From JALOKP01 sp963800865 (lineage in GTDB: Bacteria > Acidobacteriota > Polarisedimenticolia > J045), in assembly GCA_963800865.1 (NCBI GenBank), contig CAWDCL010000004.1, forward strand, positions 3,205,295 through 3,269,294: a stretch of 64,000 nt of DNA. Reading direction: 5' to 3'. Under the pieces are notes generated by a model. The model searched no databases, was not told where the DNA came from, and worked only from the letters and a program-made list of their open reading frames with translations. The translations under genes were made by a program, and so were the position numbers. Numbering within the stretch: the stretch's first letter is position 1; each line of letters starts with the position of its first letter. Below, piece after piece: positions 9,601 to 18,588 of this stretch.

Positions 9601-9933
9601 ATCGGCGATCCGCGCGACAACGCGCTGCTGGCGCGGCTGCTGCCGGGGCTGCCGCTCGAGGCCGGCCCGGGGTGGTTCCGCTTCGAGGGGACGCTCTACA
9701 ACGCGACCGACGACGGGCTGTACCTCGCGCTCCCCAGCCCCTTCGCCGCGGACCGGGTGCTGCACGTCCTGCTCGCCAACGGCCCGCTCGAGCTCTACGA
9801 GATGACGAAGACCTACCGCGGCGGCCTGCCGGCCTGGGCCGTGTTCAAGGGCGAGAAGGTCGAAAAGGACGGGCACTTCCCCGTCGAGCGGTTCGTGCTC
9901 GACGCCGCCCCCCGGCCTCCCGCCGCGCGGTAG
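6697..9933 (+). CDS. Secreted C45/phospholipase B-like Ntn-hydrolase with M1-peptidase-like tail
   Basis: I place the start at ATG 6697, which has GGAGG at 6688-6692 and gives a signal peptide (MRARVPIVLSVLLCLGLAAG); the frame is open further upstream. The product is about 1,078 residues. Residues about 30-185 look like a beta-rich carbohydrate-binding-type domain. Residues about 190-600 resemble C45 acyl-coenzyme A:6-APA-acyltransferase/phospholipase B-like Ntn hydrolases: RGxQFG segment, then the Cys349 nucleophile in HKCSSLSATG, with YINDAGILIGETT and WANNNARD downstream. These enzymes cut themselves before the nucleophile and act on amide or ester bonds. Residues about 740-865 (HQLRLLSGNEAFFKFMKGYF, then PWIERTGLPDP) resemble the tail of M1 aminopeptidases, without a zinc site. 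The substrate is unknown. Confidence 0.8.
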   Translation: MRARVPIVLSVLLCLGLAAGAASPAATPDVPVPVAHADFEAAGADSLPQGWSLVGLPCAGTVVRRVTPGRSGEAALELATKVPASLVVASAPVALKIGHLYRLSAWVKTENAVSDPLARYPTAVPAALTMASFPFTNHSPSVGDTRDWTFVETTFVATAAEDRVQLHLGLNGSATGRALFDDVRLAEVGDITTVIPLERVRWEGPAFRYDDRGWIVVHIEGAPYARGRQFGALVADEIVAYINKLSIQRDARDPAAGWTTLRTMADALMLRRFDTEFLEEMKGTADGAAKAGAKVHDRKIDLLDIVTINAFIDLDQMEDALPVTANATSGRTFLTAEDELNVPERTHKCSSLSATGPATADGRVVFFQLFMWAGYTGVHFNVILDVVPEKGHRFVMETFPGGIHSGTDFYINDAGILIGETTTLQTPFNQDGTPQSNRVRKAIQYGTSIDEVTRILSEQSNGMYTNDWTLADIKKEESAVLLLGTERWKLWRSTDQPAPFGTPGFLWANNNARDAAVRREVATQPEDAPYDSAFTPWNRDVAFYRFYEEHRGKIDVQNTIGLMASSPTNRPHACDGKVTDSAMAEKLVFMAHQGKVTLREKFPAPGSRRMPDLPGAIPHLTYGYATFSPVVIGEQLKAAHAARAKEQPAAKERELDLAAVKARYAFTNDDLWRGSVFPASDADNWLVSGSAAYWQILHGLPEKESERPDALAKQLAGLQSRLNYVLAHEADLPAKDGGVAYDRFAPYLVPRIKGTFALHQLRLLSGNEAFFKFMKGYFERHRGHEVTGTQFLAEAKEALGRDVAADLSPWIERTGLPDPAPSIDVTSKGSKAKEWRVAVTATQPAAPYRLAGTVAVETAGKRLLFPMTLDGATSTAAFTVPEQPERVVFDALTDFPVAATRFHTFGSFAEDFNDTIIVYGTARQLEANHTLALRFQAVLADAFSEILPPVVKDSEVTEGQLAASDLFVIGDPRDNALLARLLPGLPLEAGPGWFRFEGTLYNATDDGLYLALPSPFAADRVLHVLLANGPLELYEMTKTYRGGLPAWAVFKGEKVEKDGHFPVERFVLDAAPRPPAAR

Positions 9934-9990
9934 GTTCCGGTTGAGGCCGGCCCGGACCGCTCGCGGCGGATCCGGGCTAGCATGGCCGCC

Positions 9991-11871
9991 GTGTGCGGCA
10001 TCGCCGGGATCTTCCGCGCGACGGGAGCGCAGCCCGCGGACCGGGAGGTCGTCGCGTCGATGATGCAGCGCCTGGTCCGCCGCGGCCCCGACGCCGACGG
10101 CCTGGACCAGGAGCCCTGCGCGACGCTCGGCCACCGGCGTCTCTCGATCCTCGATCTCTCCCCCGCGGGGCGCCAGCCGATGATCTCGGCCAGCGGGCGC
10201 TTCGTCGTCTCCTTCAACGGCGAGATCTACAACTTCCGCGACCTGCGCGACGAGCTGGGCCTCGCGCCGTCGGAGCTGCGCTCGACCAGCGACACCGAGA
10301 TCCTGCTCTGCGCCTGGGAGCGCTGGGGCCCGGATGCGCTGGCACGCATGGCGGGCCAGTGGGCCTTCGCAATGTACGATCGCGCGGAGCGGCGGCTCTG
10401 GCTGGCGCGCGACCGCTTCGGCGAGAAGCCGCTCTACTGGCACGAGGCGGAGGGGGCGCTGACCTTCGCCTCGTCGCTCGCCGCGCTGCTCGCGGCGCCG
10501 TGGGTGCCGGGCGAATTCGATCGCGACGCGCTGGCCGAGTTCCTCGCGCTGCGCTACGTCGTCGCCCCGCGCACCGTGCTGCGCGACGCTCGCAAGCTTC
10601 CGCCCGGCCACCTGCTCTCGGCGGGCGCGGACGGGACGACGATCCGCGCCTGGTTCGAGCCGCGCTTCCGGCGGCCGGCCCGCCCCCGGCCCGGGCGCGA
10701 GGCGATGGTCGAGGAGTTCGGCAGCCGGCTGCAGCAGGCGGCGGCACGCTGCCTGGTCAGCGACGTCCCGGTGGCGCTGCTGCTCTCCGACGGGATCGAC
10801 AGCAACGCCGTCCGGGCGGCGTTGAAGCAGGCCGGCCGCGAGGTGCCGTGTTTCTCCTACCACGCCGTCGCGCGGCGCGAGGAGATCCCGGCCGACCACA
10901 CCGTCGTCGACGGCGTCGTCACGACGAACATCGTGCTGACCCCGGCCGACCGGATGGCGTACATCGAGCCCTGCTTCGGCAGCTTCACCGAGCCGGTCGG
11001 CGACGGCGCGTCGCTCGCCACCTGGCTGCTGATCCGCAACGCCCGGCCGCACGCGACCGTCTTCCTCTGCGGCCACGGCGGCGACGAGATCCTCGGCGGC
11101 TACCGGCTCAGCCAGGACCGCTTCCGCCTGGCGCTGCTGCACCGCCTGGCGTGGATCCCGTCGCGGCGCGCGATCGACGCCTATGCCCGCTACAGCTACG
11201 GCGACGACACCCCCGCGGCGCGGCGTGCGGCGCTGCGAAGCGCGCGGGCCGCCGACGTCCCGGCGATCGCGCGCTACCTGATCCACCGCCCGCTGCCGCG
11301 GCCCCAGATCGACGACCTCTTCGGCGGGCCCGACGCCGCCCCCGGGCCCTACCTGGGCACGGTCGAGCGGCTCTACCGCGAGGCGTCGGCGGACGGGACC
11401 GCGATCGACCGGATCCAGGAAGTGATGATCCGCAGCTTCCTGTCCGAGAACATCCTCTCGTTCGCCGACTCGGTGGCGATGGACTCCTCGGCCGAGCTGC
11501 GGATGCCGCTGCTCGACCGCGACGTCGTCGACTACGCCTTCGGCCTGCCGGACGACGCGCGCGTCAGCCGCTGGCCGGGGCACGCCAACACCAAGCGGAT
11601 CCTGCGCTGGTGGGGCGAGCGGCACATCCCGCCGGCGATCCTGGCCGCGCCGAAGCGGACCTTCCCCTACGGCTCGATCCGCGGCCTGTTGCGCGAGCAC
11701 GGCCCGGCGCTGCGCGCGATGCTGCTCGGCTCGCCCGCGGTGCGGCGCGCCCTGCCGGGGCTCGAGGCGTGGGTCTCCCACGACCCCGAGTTCTTCCACG
11801 GCCCGTGGGAGGGGACGCTCTGGGCGCTGCTCTCGCTGTCGGTCTGGGCCGAGTCGGCCGGTCTGCGCTGA
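9991..11871 (+). CDS. asnB: Asparagine synthetase B-type glutamine amidotransferase
   Basis: The start is most likely GTG at 9991, because removal of the initiator then exposes Cys2 (CGIAGIF), the nucleophile of class II glutaminase domains. An ATG three codons earlier (9982) would bury it. The product is 626 residues. The glutaminase domain (about 1-190) shows RRGPDADG, FNGEIYN and ARDRFGEKPLYW. The synthetase domain follows, with LLSDGIDSNAV as PP-loop and later CGHGGDEILGGY and MDSSAELRMPLLDRDVVDY. The PP-loop reads SDGIDS rather than the usual SGGxDS, a non-standard residue at the pyrophosphate-binding site. The enzyme should transfer glutamine amide nitrogen onto an adenylated carboxylate, either aspartate or, as in many AsnB paralogs, a sugar or peptide substrate. 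Confidence 0.9.
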   Translation: MCGIAGIFRATGAQPADREVVASMMQRLVRRGPDADGLDQEPCATLGHRRLSILDLSPAGRQPMISASGRFVVSFNGEIYNFRDLRDELGLAPSELRSTSDTEILLCAWERWGPDALARMAGQWAFAMYDRAERRLWLARDRFGEKPLYWHEAEGALTFASSLAALLAAPWVPGEFDRDALAEFLALRYVVAPRTVLRDARKLPPGHLLSAGADGTTIRAWFEPRFRRPARPRPGREAMVEEFGSRLQQAAARCLVSDVPVALLLSDGIDSNAVRAALKQAGREVPCFSYHAVARREEIPADHTVVDGVVTTNIVLTPADRMAYIEPCFGSFTEPVGDGASLATWLLIRNARPHATVFLCGHGGDEILGGYRLSQDRFRLALLHRLAWIPSRRAIDAYARYSYGDDTPAARRAALRSARAADVPAIARYLIHRPLPRPQIDDLFGGPDAAPGPYLGTVERLYREASADGTAIDRIQEVMIRSFLSENILSFADSVAMDSSAELRMPLLDRDVVDYAFGLPDDARVSRWPGHANTKRILRWWGERHIPPAILAAPKRTFPYGSIRGLLREHGPALRAMLLGSPAVRRALPGLEAWVSHDPEFFHGPWEGTLWALLSLSVWAESAGLR

Positions 11872-11898
11872 CCGGAGAGGCGGCCGCGCCGCGCCGGA

Positions 11899-12315
11899 TC
11901 AGTGACCGGCGGACTGCCCCTCGCGGCCGAAGCGCGCAAACGCCGCGTCGGCGCTCCGGATGTGACCGATGAGCCAGGTGTTCAGCGCGGCCAGCAGCTC
12001 GAGCAGCGCCTGCCGGTCCCCCCGCGCGCAGCGGTCCCGCATCCGGTAGAGCAGCTCGATCGCCTGGTCGTGCTCCGCGACGTGGGCGTCGTAGCCGGGA
12101 TAGCCCTGCTCGCGCATCGCGATCAGCTCGGACATGAAATGGACGTCGAGGAAGCCGGCCAGTTTCCCGACCTCGAGCGCGACCTCCGCCGGCGGGGTGC
12201 CGGAGGCGATGGCGGCGCCGACCCGGTTCATCAGCTCGACCTGGCCGCGGTGTTCGGCGTCCAGCGTGGGCACCCCCAGGTCGGCAGCGTGGGGATCGAA
12301 CGGCGTGAAGTCCAC
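11899..12315 (-). CDS. Bacteriohemerythrin
   Basis: A 138-residue four-helix protein with the full di-iron ligand set of hemerythrins: His22 (LDAEH), His59 and Glu63 (HFMSE), His78 and His82 (DAHVAEH), His118 and Asp123 (GHIRSAD). It also carries the YP turn and WLIGHI signature. Such proteins bind O2 reversibly in the cytosol and are used for oxygen storage, delivery or sensing. It ends 27 bp from asnB (convergent) and is divergent from the selenocysteine peroxiredoxin, with 142 bp between their starts. Shared control with a peroxide-detoxifying enzyme is plausible. There is no sign of a fused signalling domain. Confidence 0.92.
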   Translation of the reverse strand: MDFTPFDPHAADLGVPTLDAEHRGQVELMNRVGAAIASGTPPAEVALEVGKLAGFLDVHFMSELIAMREQGYPGYDAHVAEHDQAIELLYRMRDRCARGDRQALLELLAALNTWLIGHIRSADAAFARFGREGQSAGH

Positions 12316-12457
12316 GAGGTCCCTCCGGAGCGGCGGATTGTATCGCGGAGCGCGACGCCCGGGAGCGCGGCATAATCACTCCGGCCTGCGGCACCTGGCC
12401 CGGCTCGGCCCGAAACGGCCCGGCCCGGCCCGCGACCCGGGCGAAGAGGAGGCGACG

Positions 12458-13006
12458 ATGAAGTGGTTCCTGATCGGGATCGTGCTCACGGCGTTGATCG
12501 GCCTCGCCGTCTTCGTCGGGCTGACGTTCGCCTCGGGCGGGAGCCAGGAGCTGAAGGCCGGGGTCCCCGCACCCGACTTCTCGCTCGCCGGCTCGGACGG
12601 CAAGACCCACCGGCTGGCCGACTTCAAGGGCAAGCAGGCCGTCGTCGTCGCCTGGTTCCCCAAGGCCTTCACCGGCGGCTGAACCGCCGAGTGCAAGTCG
12701 CTCCGTGAGAGCGGCGACGCGATCCGGGCCTTCGACGTGGCCTACTTCGCAGCCAGCACCGACGATGCCGAGACCAACCGCAAGTTCGCCGAGTCGCTGG
12801 GACTCGACTACCCGATTCTCAGCGATCCGACCAAGGAGACGGCCAAGGCCTGGGGCGTCCTGGCCGGGCTGGGGTTCGCCTCGCGCTGCACCGTCTACAT
12901 CGGGAAGGACGGCAACGTCCTGCTCGTCGACCGCGAGGTGAACACGAAGACGGCGGGCGCGGACGTCGCGAAGCGGCTGGGCGAGCTGGGGGTCGCGAAG
13001 CGCTGA
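12458..13006 (+). CDS. Peroxiredoxin, membrane-anchored, with in-frame UGA (selenocysteine) at the peroxidatic site
   Basis: Read through the UGA at 12680-12682, the gene gives 182 residues. Residues 5-27 are a hydrophobic anchor or signal segment. A thioredoxin-fold peroxiredoxin domain follows (GVPAPDFSLAGSDG; FKGKQAVVVAWFPKAF). Peroxiredoxins of the BCP/AhpC-TSA type read FxPGCTxEC here, while this one reads FTGG-UGA-TAEC, so UGA replaces exactly the peroxidatic Cys (residue 75). Cys79 could be the resolving Cys; Cys144 is another. The downstream half (STDDAETNRKFAESLGLDYP, then LSDPTKETAKAWGV) is intact and in frame. AGGAGG lies 5 nt before the ATG. A SECIS-like hairpin follows the UGA. 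The protein should reduce peroxides at the outer face of the membrane. A nonsense mutation is the alternative, less likely because the rest is intact and a second such gene exists. Confidence 0.85.
12683..12720 (+). promoter_or_regulatory. Putative bacterial SECIS element in the peroxiredoxin mRNA
   Basis: Immediately after UGA 12680-12682 the transcript can form GUCGCUC-CGUGA-GAGCGGC. The arms are 12697-12703 and 12709-12715 (seven pairs, one a G-U) and the loop is 12704-12708. The loop starts 21 nt after the UGA and has G as its second base. This fits the published bacterial SECIS pattern (loop 16-37 nt from UGA, G among the first two loop bases). It would recruit SelB with Sec-tRNA. Confidence 0.65.
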
Positions 13007-13018
13007 CGCGCGGGTGTC

Positions 13019-14375
13019 CTACCGGCCCCGCTCCGGCAGCTCGCTCAACGCGCGCGCGCAGGTCGTGCAGGAACTGGCGGAAGTCCATGTACTCCTGGCC
13101 CAGCCGCCGCGGCACCGGCACGGCCAGGCTCGCCCGGTCGATCTCGTCGATCCGCGCCAGCAGCGCCGCCCGGTCGGCGCCCGCGCCGGCCGCGGCCTTC
13201 TCCACCTCCCCATCGCGCGGTAGGCCCGGTTCAGCCGCAGGGCGAAGTTGGCCTTCACCAGCATCGGGCAGGACCTTGACGAAGAGCAGCAGCGAGGCGG
13301 CCAGCGCGGCGAGGACGATCCCCCAGCGGTCGATCCACCGGGCGACCCGGTAGGGCAGGATCCGGAACACGAGGTACTTCACGTCCTGTTCGTCACGCCG
13401 GTCGTAGTAGGCCTGCGCGGCCGCGTTGAGCGGCAGCGTCGCGTACGCGGGCGTCGGCAGGTCGAACCGCTCGGCGATCATCTTCTGCGGCTGCTCGGTG
13501 CCGCCGCGGGCGGCCTCACGCGCCGCGTCGAGGATCACCTTGACGACGGCGGGGTGCATGCGCTTCGGCACCACGACGTTCACCCCGGCCGCCAGCAGCT
13601 GCAGGTCCGTCGCGGGACGGTCCGCCGCGAGGTCGAACACGCCCCGCGGCACCGTGATCGGGAGCAGCCACGGGTGGCGCACGCGGAAGGCCGCCGCGCG
13701 CTCGAACGAGACCGGCCGCGCGGCGGGGGATTCGAGCAGCGCCCGGACGGCGGGCGAGCCCGGCAGCCCGGCGACGAAGACCGCGTCGAGCCGCCCCTCC
13801 GCGAGCGCCGCGGTCGCGGCCCGCTCCTCGTCGAGCGAGGCGCGCACGATCGCCGCCGGGTCGAGCCCGTTGTCGCGGAAGTAGAGCGTCGCGAGCAGGC
13901 CGCTCGCGCTCTCCGCCGACCCGCTGCCGACGCGCCGTCCGGCCAGTCCGCGGGGGTCCCACGCCTCCATCGACGGCCCCACGAACAGCCACAGGGGCGC
14001 GATCGCCACCGCGCCGAGCGAGGTCAGCGGCTTTCCGCCCGGCACCTCCCCCAGCAGCTCCTCCGCGCTCCCGGCGACGAGCGCGGCGGCGTCGCCGTGC
14101 GCCTTCGCGACACGGCCCAGGCATTCCGCCGGGCCGGAGGTGGCGACCAGCTCGACCCCGAGCCCCCGCGCGCGAACGGCCGAGGCGAACCGCTCCGCCG
14201 GCGCCGCGTCGACCGAGCCGGCCGGGCCCGTGAAGAGCTGGATCGCGCGCGGCGCCCCGGGACGCAGCCAGAGGATCACCGCCGCGATCAGCAGCGGCGG
14301 CAGCACCAGCGCGATCGCGATCCACCGGAGGCGGCGCTGATTGCGACGGGTCTGGTCGAGGGATTCGTCCTTCAT
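13019..14375 (-). CDS. TAXI-family TRAP transporter solute receptor (frame disturbed)
   Basis: The protein starts at ATG 14375 (MKDESLDQTRRNQRRLRW) and has an N-terminal membrane anchor (IAIALVLPPLLIAAVILWL). A periplasmic binding domain follows with the TAXI hallmarks: tandem segments on SGPAECLGRVAKAHGDAA, GRRVGSGSAESASG, and FVGPS. A second hydrophobic helix (WGIVLAALAASLLLFVKVLP) precedes a charged tail. The family binds carboxylates such as glutamate or 2-oxoglutarate for TRAP transport; no TRAP membrane subunits lie nearby. The frame shifts near 13263, returns near 13205 and shifts again near 13050. The tail is best read as FALRLNRAYRAMG, then EVEKAAAGAGADRAALLARIDE, and finally LSELPERGR, ending at TAG 13019. 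These look like single-base sequence errors. Confidence 0.78.
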
Positions 14376-14442
14376 GCGGCGGATTGTACTCGCCCGCCGG
14401 GGCTGGCTGGCGGCCGCCGGGGGCTTCCATAATGCCCTCCTG

Positions 14443-17400
14443 ATGGCGGAGGAGAGCGAGCGCGTGGAGCCGGCGGAGCGGCCGAGCGGCCGGGGCCGCC
14501 GGGTTCTCCGTGCCCTGATCCTGGGTGTCGTCGGCCTGTGTGCCACCTACCTGCTGGCGGCCAACCTGCTGCTGCAGACGCCGTTCGTCGAGTCGCTGAC
14601 GAACAGGCGGCCCGAGAAGCTGCTCATCACCTATCGGCGGGCCTTCACCTTCTTCCCCGGCCACGTGCTGGCCTACGGCGTGACGGTCCGCAACCAGGCC
14701 TCGCGCAGCCAGCTCCAGATCACGGCCGAGAAGGTCTGGGCGGTGGCGAACCCGCTGCCGCTCTTCTCGAAGGAGGTCCGGATCCTCGAGGGGAAGGTCT
14801 GGGGTCCGAAGGTCTGGCTGCGCTCGCGCCCGGAGACCGCGGAGGAGCAGGGGGCGGCCGAGCCCTTCGTCCCGCCGATCGAGGGGCTGCCCTTCAGCCT
14901 CCGGGTCCCGCTGGTGCTGCCGCCGCCCTCGCCGTGGAAGATCGTGATCGAGTCGGTCGAGGTCTTGGACGATCCAGGAGTTCTGGTACCAGTTCCTGCG
15001 CGTCGAGGGGCCGGGCACGGTGCGCGGCGCGTTCACGGTCGGGCCGGCTCAGCTGGTCGAGGTCCGCTGGGACGAGTGCGACTTCCCCGCGCTCGAGTTG
15101 CTCTACCGGAACGAGACCGTCCTTCCCGCCGCCGAGCTGCGCTCGACCGGCAGGATCACGCCGTTCGAGTCGGACGAGAAGGACACCGCCAAGCTGCTGT
15201 CGCACTTCTCCGGCCGCGCCGACGTGAAGGGGACGGCGTCGCGCGGGCTCGCTGCCGTGCAGCCGTTCCTGGCGGGCGTCGAGGGGCTGTCCCTGGCCGG
15301 AGAGCCGCTCGCGTACACGGTCGCGGTGCGGATGGAGTCCGGGGCGCTGGTCCCCGGGACGCGGGTCGACCTCTCGACGGCCCGCGGCGACGCCGCGTTC
15401 CGGGGCATGCAGGCGAGCACGGCGCTGCGCCTCGCGGCGACGATCGGCGGCGCGGGGCCGGCGCACGGACTGGACCTCGACCTGGCGCTGGATGGCCTGC
15501 GGGTGCGCGCGGAGGGACGCGACAGCACGGCGGAGGTCGCGGGCGCGCGCACGGTGCACCTCGTCGCCGGCCTGCCGGAATTCGCGCTGGCGGTGCCGCC
15601 GAAGCGGATCGACCTCGACCTGGCGGTGACGGACCTGCGGATCGAGGACGTGCTCGACCTGCCACCGGACCGCTCCCGCGAGCGTGTCGGGCCGCGCCTC
15701 GACGTGACCCTGGAGGGGAACACGCACGCCGCGGGCCAGGTCGAGCTGGGCGACGGGGGCGGTTTCTCCGCGCGCTGGGGCCCGGTCGAGTTCGCCGACC
15801 TGGTGGCGACGATCGACGGCCGGACGATCGTCGACGGGGGGCGATTCGCCAGCACCGGGAGCGTGGGGCCGATCCCGAAGGACAGCGCCTCGCGGGGCGC
15901 GTGGGCCTCGACGATCTCCGGGACCGTCGACCTGGAATTCGTGGCCGGCCCGGAGCTGGCCGCGCTGCAGCCGGTCCTCGGACCGCGCGCCGGGTTCTCG
16001 CTCTCGGGCGGGCCGGTGCGCGTCGCGCTGAAGGGCGCCGTGGACCGAGGCCGGCCGGCGGCCGGCTCGGCGCTGTCGCTGCAGTCCGAGCGCGTCGGGG
16101 TGCGCGCCGGGAAGGGGCTCCAGGCGCTCGGGGCGATCGACCTGGACGCCGTGGTGACCGCCGACGGGGCGGGCAAGGCCGACGTCGTGCTCGGCGGGCT
16201 CGACCTGCGCCTCCCGGCTGCCGGTGGCGCGGAGCTGCGCGGCGAGCGGGTCGTTCTGAAAGCGACCGGGGACGGCATCACGCTCCACGGCCTGCCGCGG
16301 CAGCTCTCCGTCGTCGCCGACCTTTCCGGGCTGGGCTATGACGGCGCGGTCGGTCCACGCGCACTGGCGCTGTCGGTAACAGCGACGGGCCCGGTGCACA
16401 TCGACGCCGGCGCGACGACCGCCGCGGGCGCCACGCTCCTGCGCTGGGGACCGCTGGAGGTCCCAGGGCTCGCGGTCCGGCTCGCGGGGCAGCCGTTGCT
16501 GGACGAGCTGCGCCTGGCGACCCGCGGCACGCTGGGTCCGCTTGCGCTGTCCGGGCGGATCGACGGCAAGCGGCTGCTGGACTCCGCGTCCGGGCGCGTG
16601 CAGCTCGACGCCCTCACGCCGCCCGGCCTGGCCGGACTGCGCGCGCTGCTGCCGGCCGACGCGCAGGTCGCGTTCGGCGGGGACGCCGCGAGCGTCGCCG
16701 CCGACGTCTCGCTGGAGCGCGGAGCGGTCCTCCCCGGCTCGCGCGTCGCCGTCCAGAGCGACGGGCTCGAGGTCACCGCGTCGGGGGTGGTGGCGCGGGC
16801 GGCGGTGGACCTCCTGGCGCGGGTGCAGCCGGAGAACGAGCTGGCGCTCGAGACGACCCTCACCGGGATCCGCGTCGCGCACCCGGGAGCCGAGAGCGCG
16901 GCGGGCCGCGGCGAGCGCCTCGTGCTGACGGCGCACGCCCCGCTGGGCGTGCTGCAAGGGCCGCGCAAAGCGGTGGACTTCGCGCTGACGATGACCGACC
17001 TGCACCTCGACGACGTGACGCGCCTCGACGACCCGCTGCCGCAGAAGGTGCAGGAGGACATCGGGCCGGAGACTATGCGGCTCGACCTGGCCCTGGCCGG
17101 GACCGCGCGCGTCGCGGGAAACCTGGCGCTGGGCCCGGGGAGCCAGTTCCTGCTGGACTGCGACACGGTCGACTTCCCGCACTTCGATCTCGACATCGAC
17201 GGCACGGCGCTGTTCGAGCGCGCCACCCTCGCCGGCCACGCGACGCTGGGGCCCTACGACTACGGGACCCGCGGCCGCGGCGGCATCCTGCCGGTGACCT
17301 CGGGGCGCGCCCTGCTCACCGCCCGCACCGCCGCCGGGCTACGGGCGCTGGACAACCTGCTGAAGAGCGTCCAGTGGCTCGAGATCGACGGCGGGATCGG

Positions 17401-18544
17401 TTTCGTCACGCTGGAGGCAGTCGCCGAGAAGGGCTCGCTGAAGCCCGGCTCCAGCGCCACGCTCCAGCTGGACGACCTGGCGCTGACCGTCACCGACTTC
17501 CGCGCCGGCGGCGACGCGAACGTCCGGGCCTGGATCGGCAGCGACGCGGGAGGGGAGTTCGGGGCGCTCGAGGCCGAGCTGTCCGACGTGAAGGTCTCGC
17601 GCAAGGGGACCGAGGGCCTGGCCGAGGCCGACGGGGTGACGCTCACGGCCCGCACGCGCGAGCTGCAGCTCGGGAAGGCGCCGAAGGACGTCGATGTGAA
17701 GGTCGCGCTCCGCAACGCGCGCCTGGACACGATCGTCGGCCTGAACGGACTGCTCCCCAAGGGGACCGGCGTGGTCTTCACGGACGGCAGCGCGCACGTC
17801 GACGCCGAGTTGTCGGGCTCGTCCGGCGGCCAGGATGGGCACGGCTCGATCCGGGTCCGCGGCGAACGGCTGGCCATGTCGGCGCCGGGCTTCGACTTCG
17901 TCGGCGACCTCGCGGTCGACGTCCCGCTGTCGGAGGGCGACCTGGTGGCCGGTCGCTTCAAGATCGACGGGGCGACGATTGGCCTGTCGAAGTTCGACGT
18001 GGCGGGCGGCGAGACCGGCCGCGGCGCCCGGACCGAGGGCTGGTGGGCCGCCCTCGGCGTCGACGACGCGGACCTGGTGCTGAAGGGCGACATCACCGCC
18101 GACGGCGACGTCTCTTTCAGGATGCGCGACACGGCGCCGATCGTGCAGTTCTTCACCTCGCGGACCCACATCCCGCGATTTCTCGCCCGCGCCCTGGTTG
18201 TCCGTGACGTCTCCGGCGGGGCCGGCGTCACGTACAGCCCGGAGCGGGTCGAGGTGCGCGACCTCGAGGTCGTCAGTAACCGCGCGCAGGCCAAGGCGCG
18301 GGTCCAGGTCGACGACAGAAAGCCCTCGGGGCAACTGCTCATCGTCTACCACTGGCTCGGGATCGGGATCGGCCTGGACGGGAAGAAGACCGGCGTGAGA
18401 CTGCTCGGTGCGCGCCACTGGTACGCCCGGCTCGGACCGGATCCGCCGCCGGACCTGAGCGCCTACGTGGACCGGCAGGTGCGCGAGTGGCGCGACACGC
18501 GGCGGGAGCTGCGGGAGCACGCTCCTGCGGACAAGAGGCCCTGA
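14443..18544 (+). CDS. Very large AsmA/DUF748-like envelope protein (one frame break)
   Basis: About 1,366 residues if one extra base near 14975 is removed. In the first frame the protein reads ESVEVLDD, and after the break it continues QEFWYQFLRVEGPGTVRG without loss. Residues about 24-44 form a single N-terminal membrane helix. The rest is a long run of beta-rich repeats of the type DLDLAVTDLRIEDVLDLPP or LDLALDGLRVRAEGRDS, as in AsmA, TamB and DUF748 proteins. In that family these build a beta-groove bridging the periplasm, implicated in lipid or outer-membrane traffic. There is no catalytic motif. The ATG at 14443 has no strong ribosome-binding site, so the exact start is open. It is divergent from the TAXI gene (67 bp). 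Confidence 0.75.
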
Positions 18545-18588
18545 TCTCTGCCCCCTCCCAATCGCGCGGCGCAGGTGTCAGTCGCGCG

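Noticed and set aside
6526..11799. A 1,757-codon open frame on the minus strand
   Set aside because: It is antisense to two clear genes (Ntn-hydrolase-like and asnB). Its translation is Arg/Gly/Asp low-complexity sequence typical of shadow frames in GC-rich DNA.
13087..14432. Plus-strand frames over the TAXI gene
   Set aside because: Arg-rich shadows with no domain; the minus-strand receptor sequence is clear.
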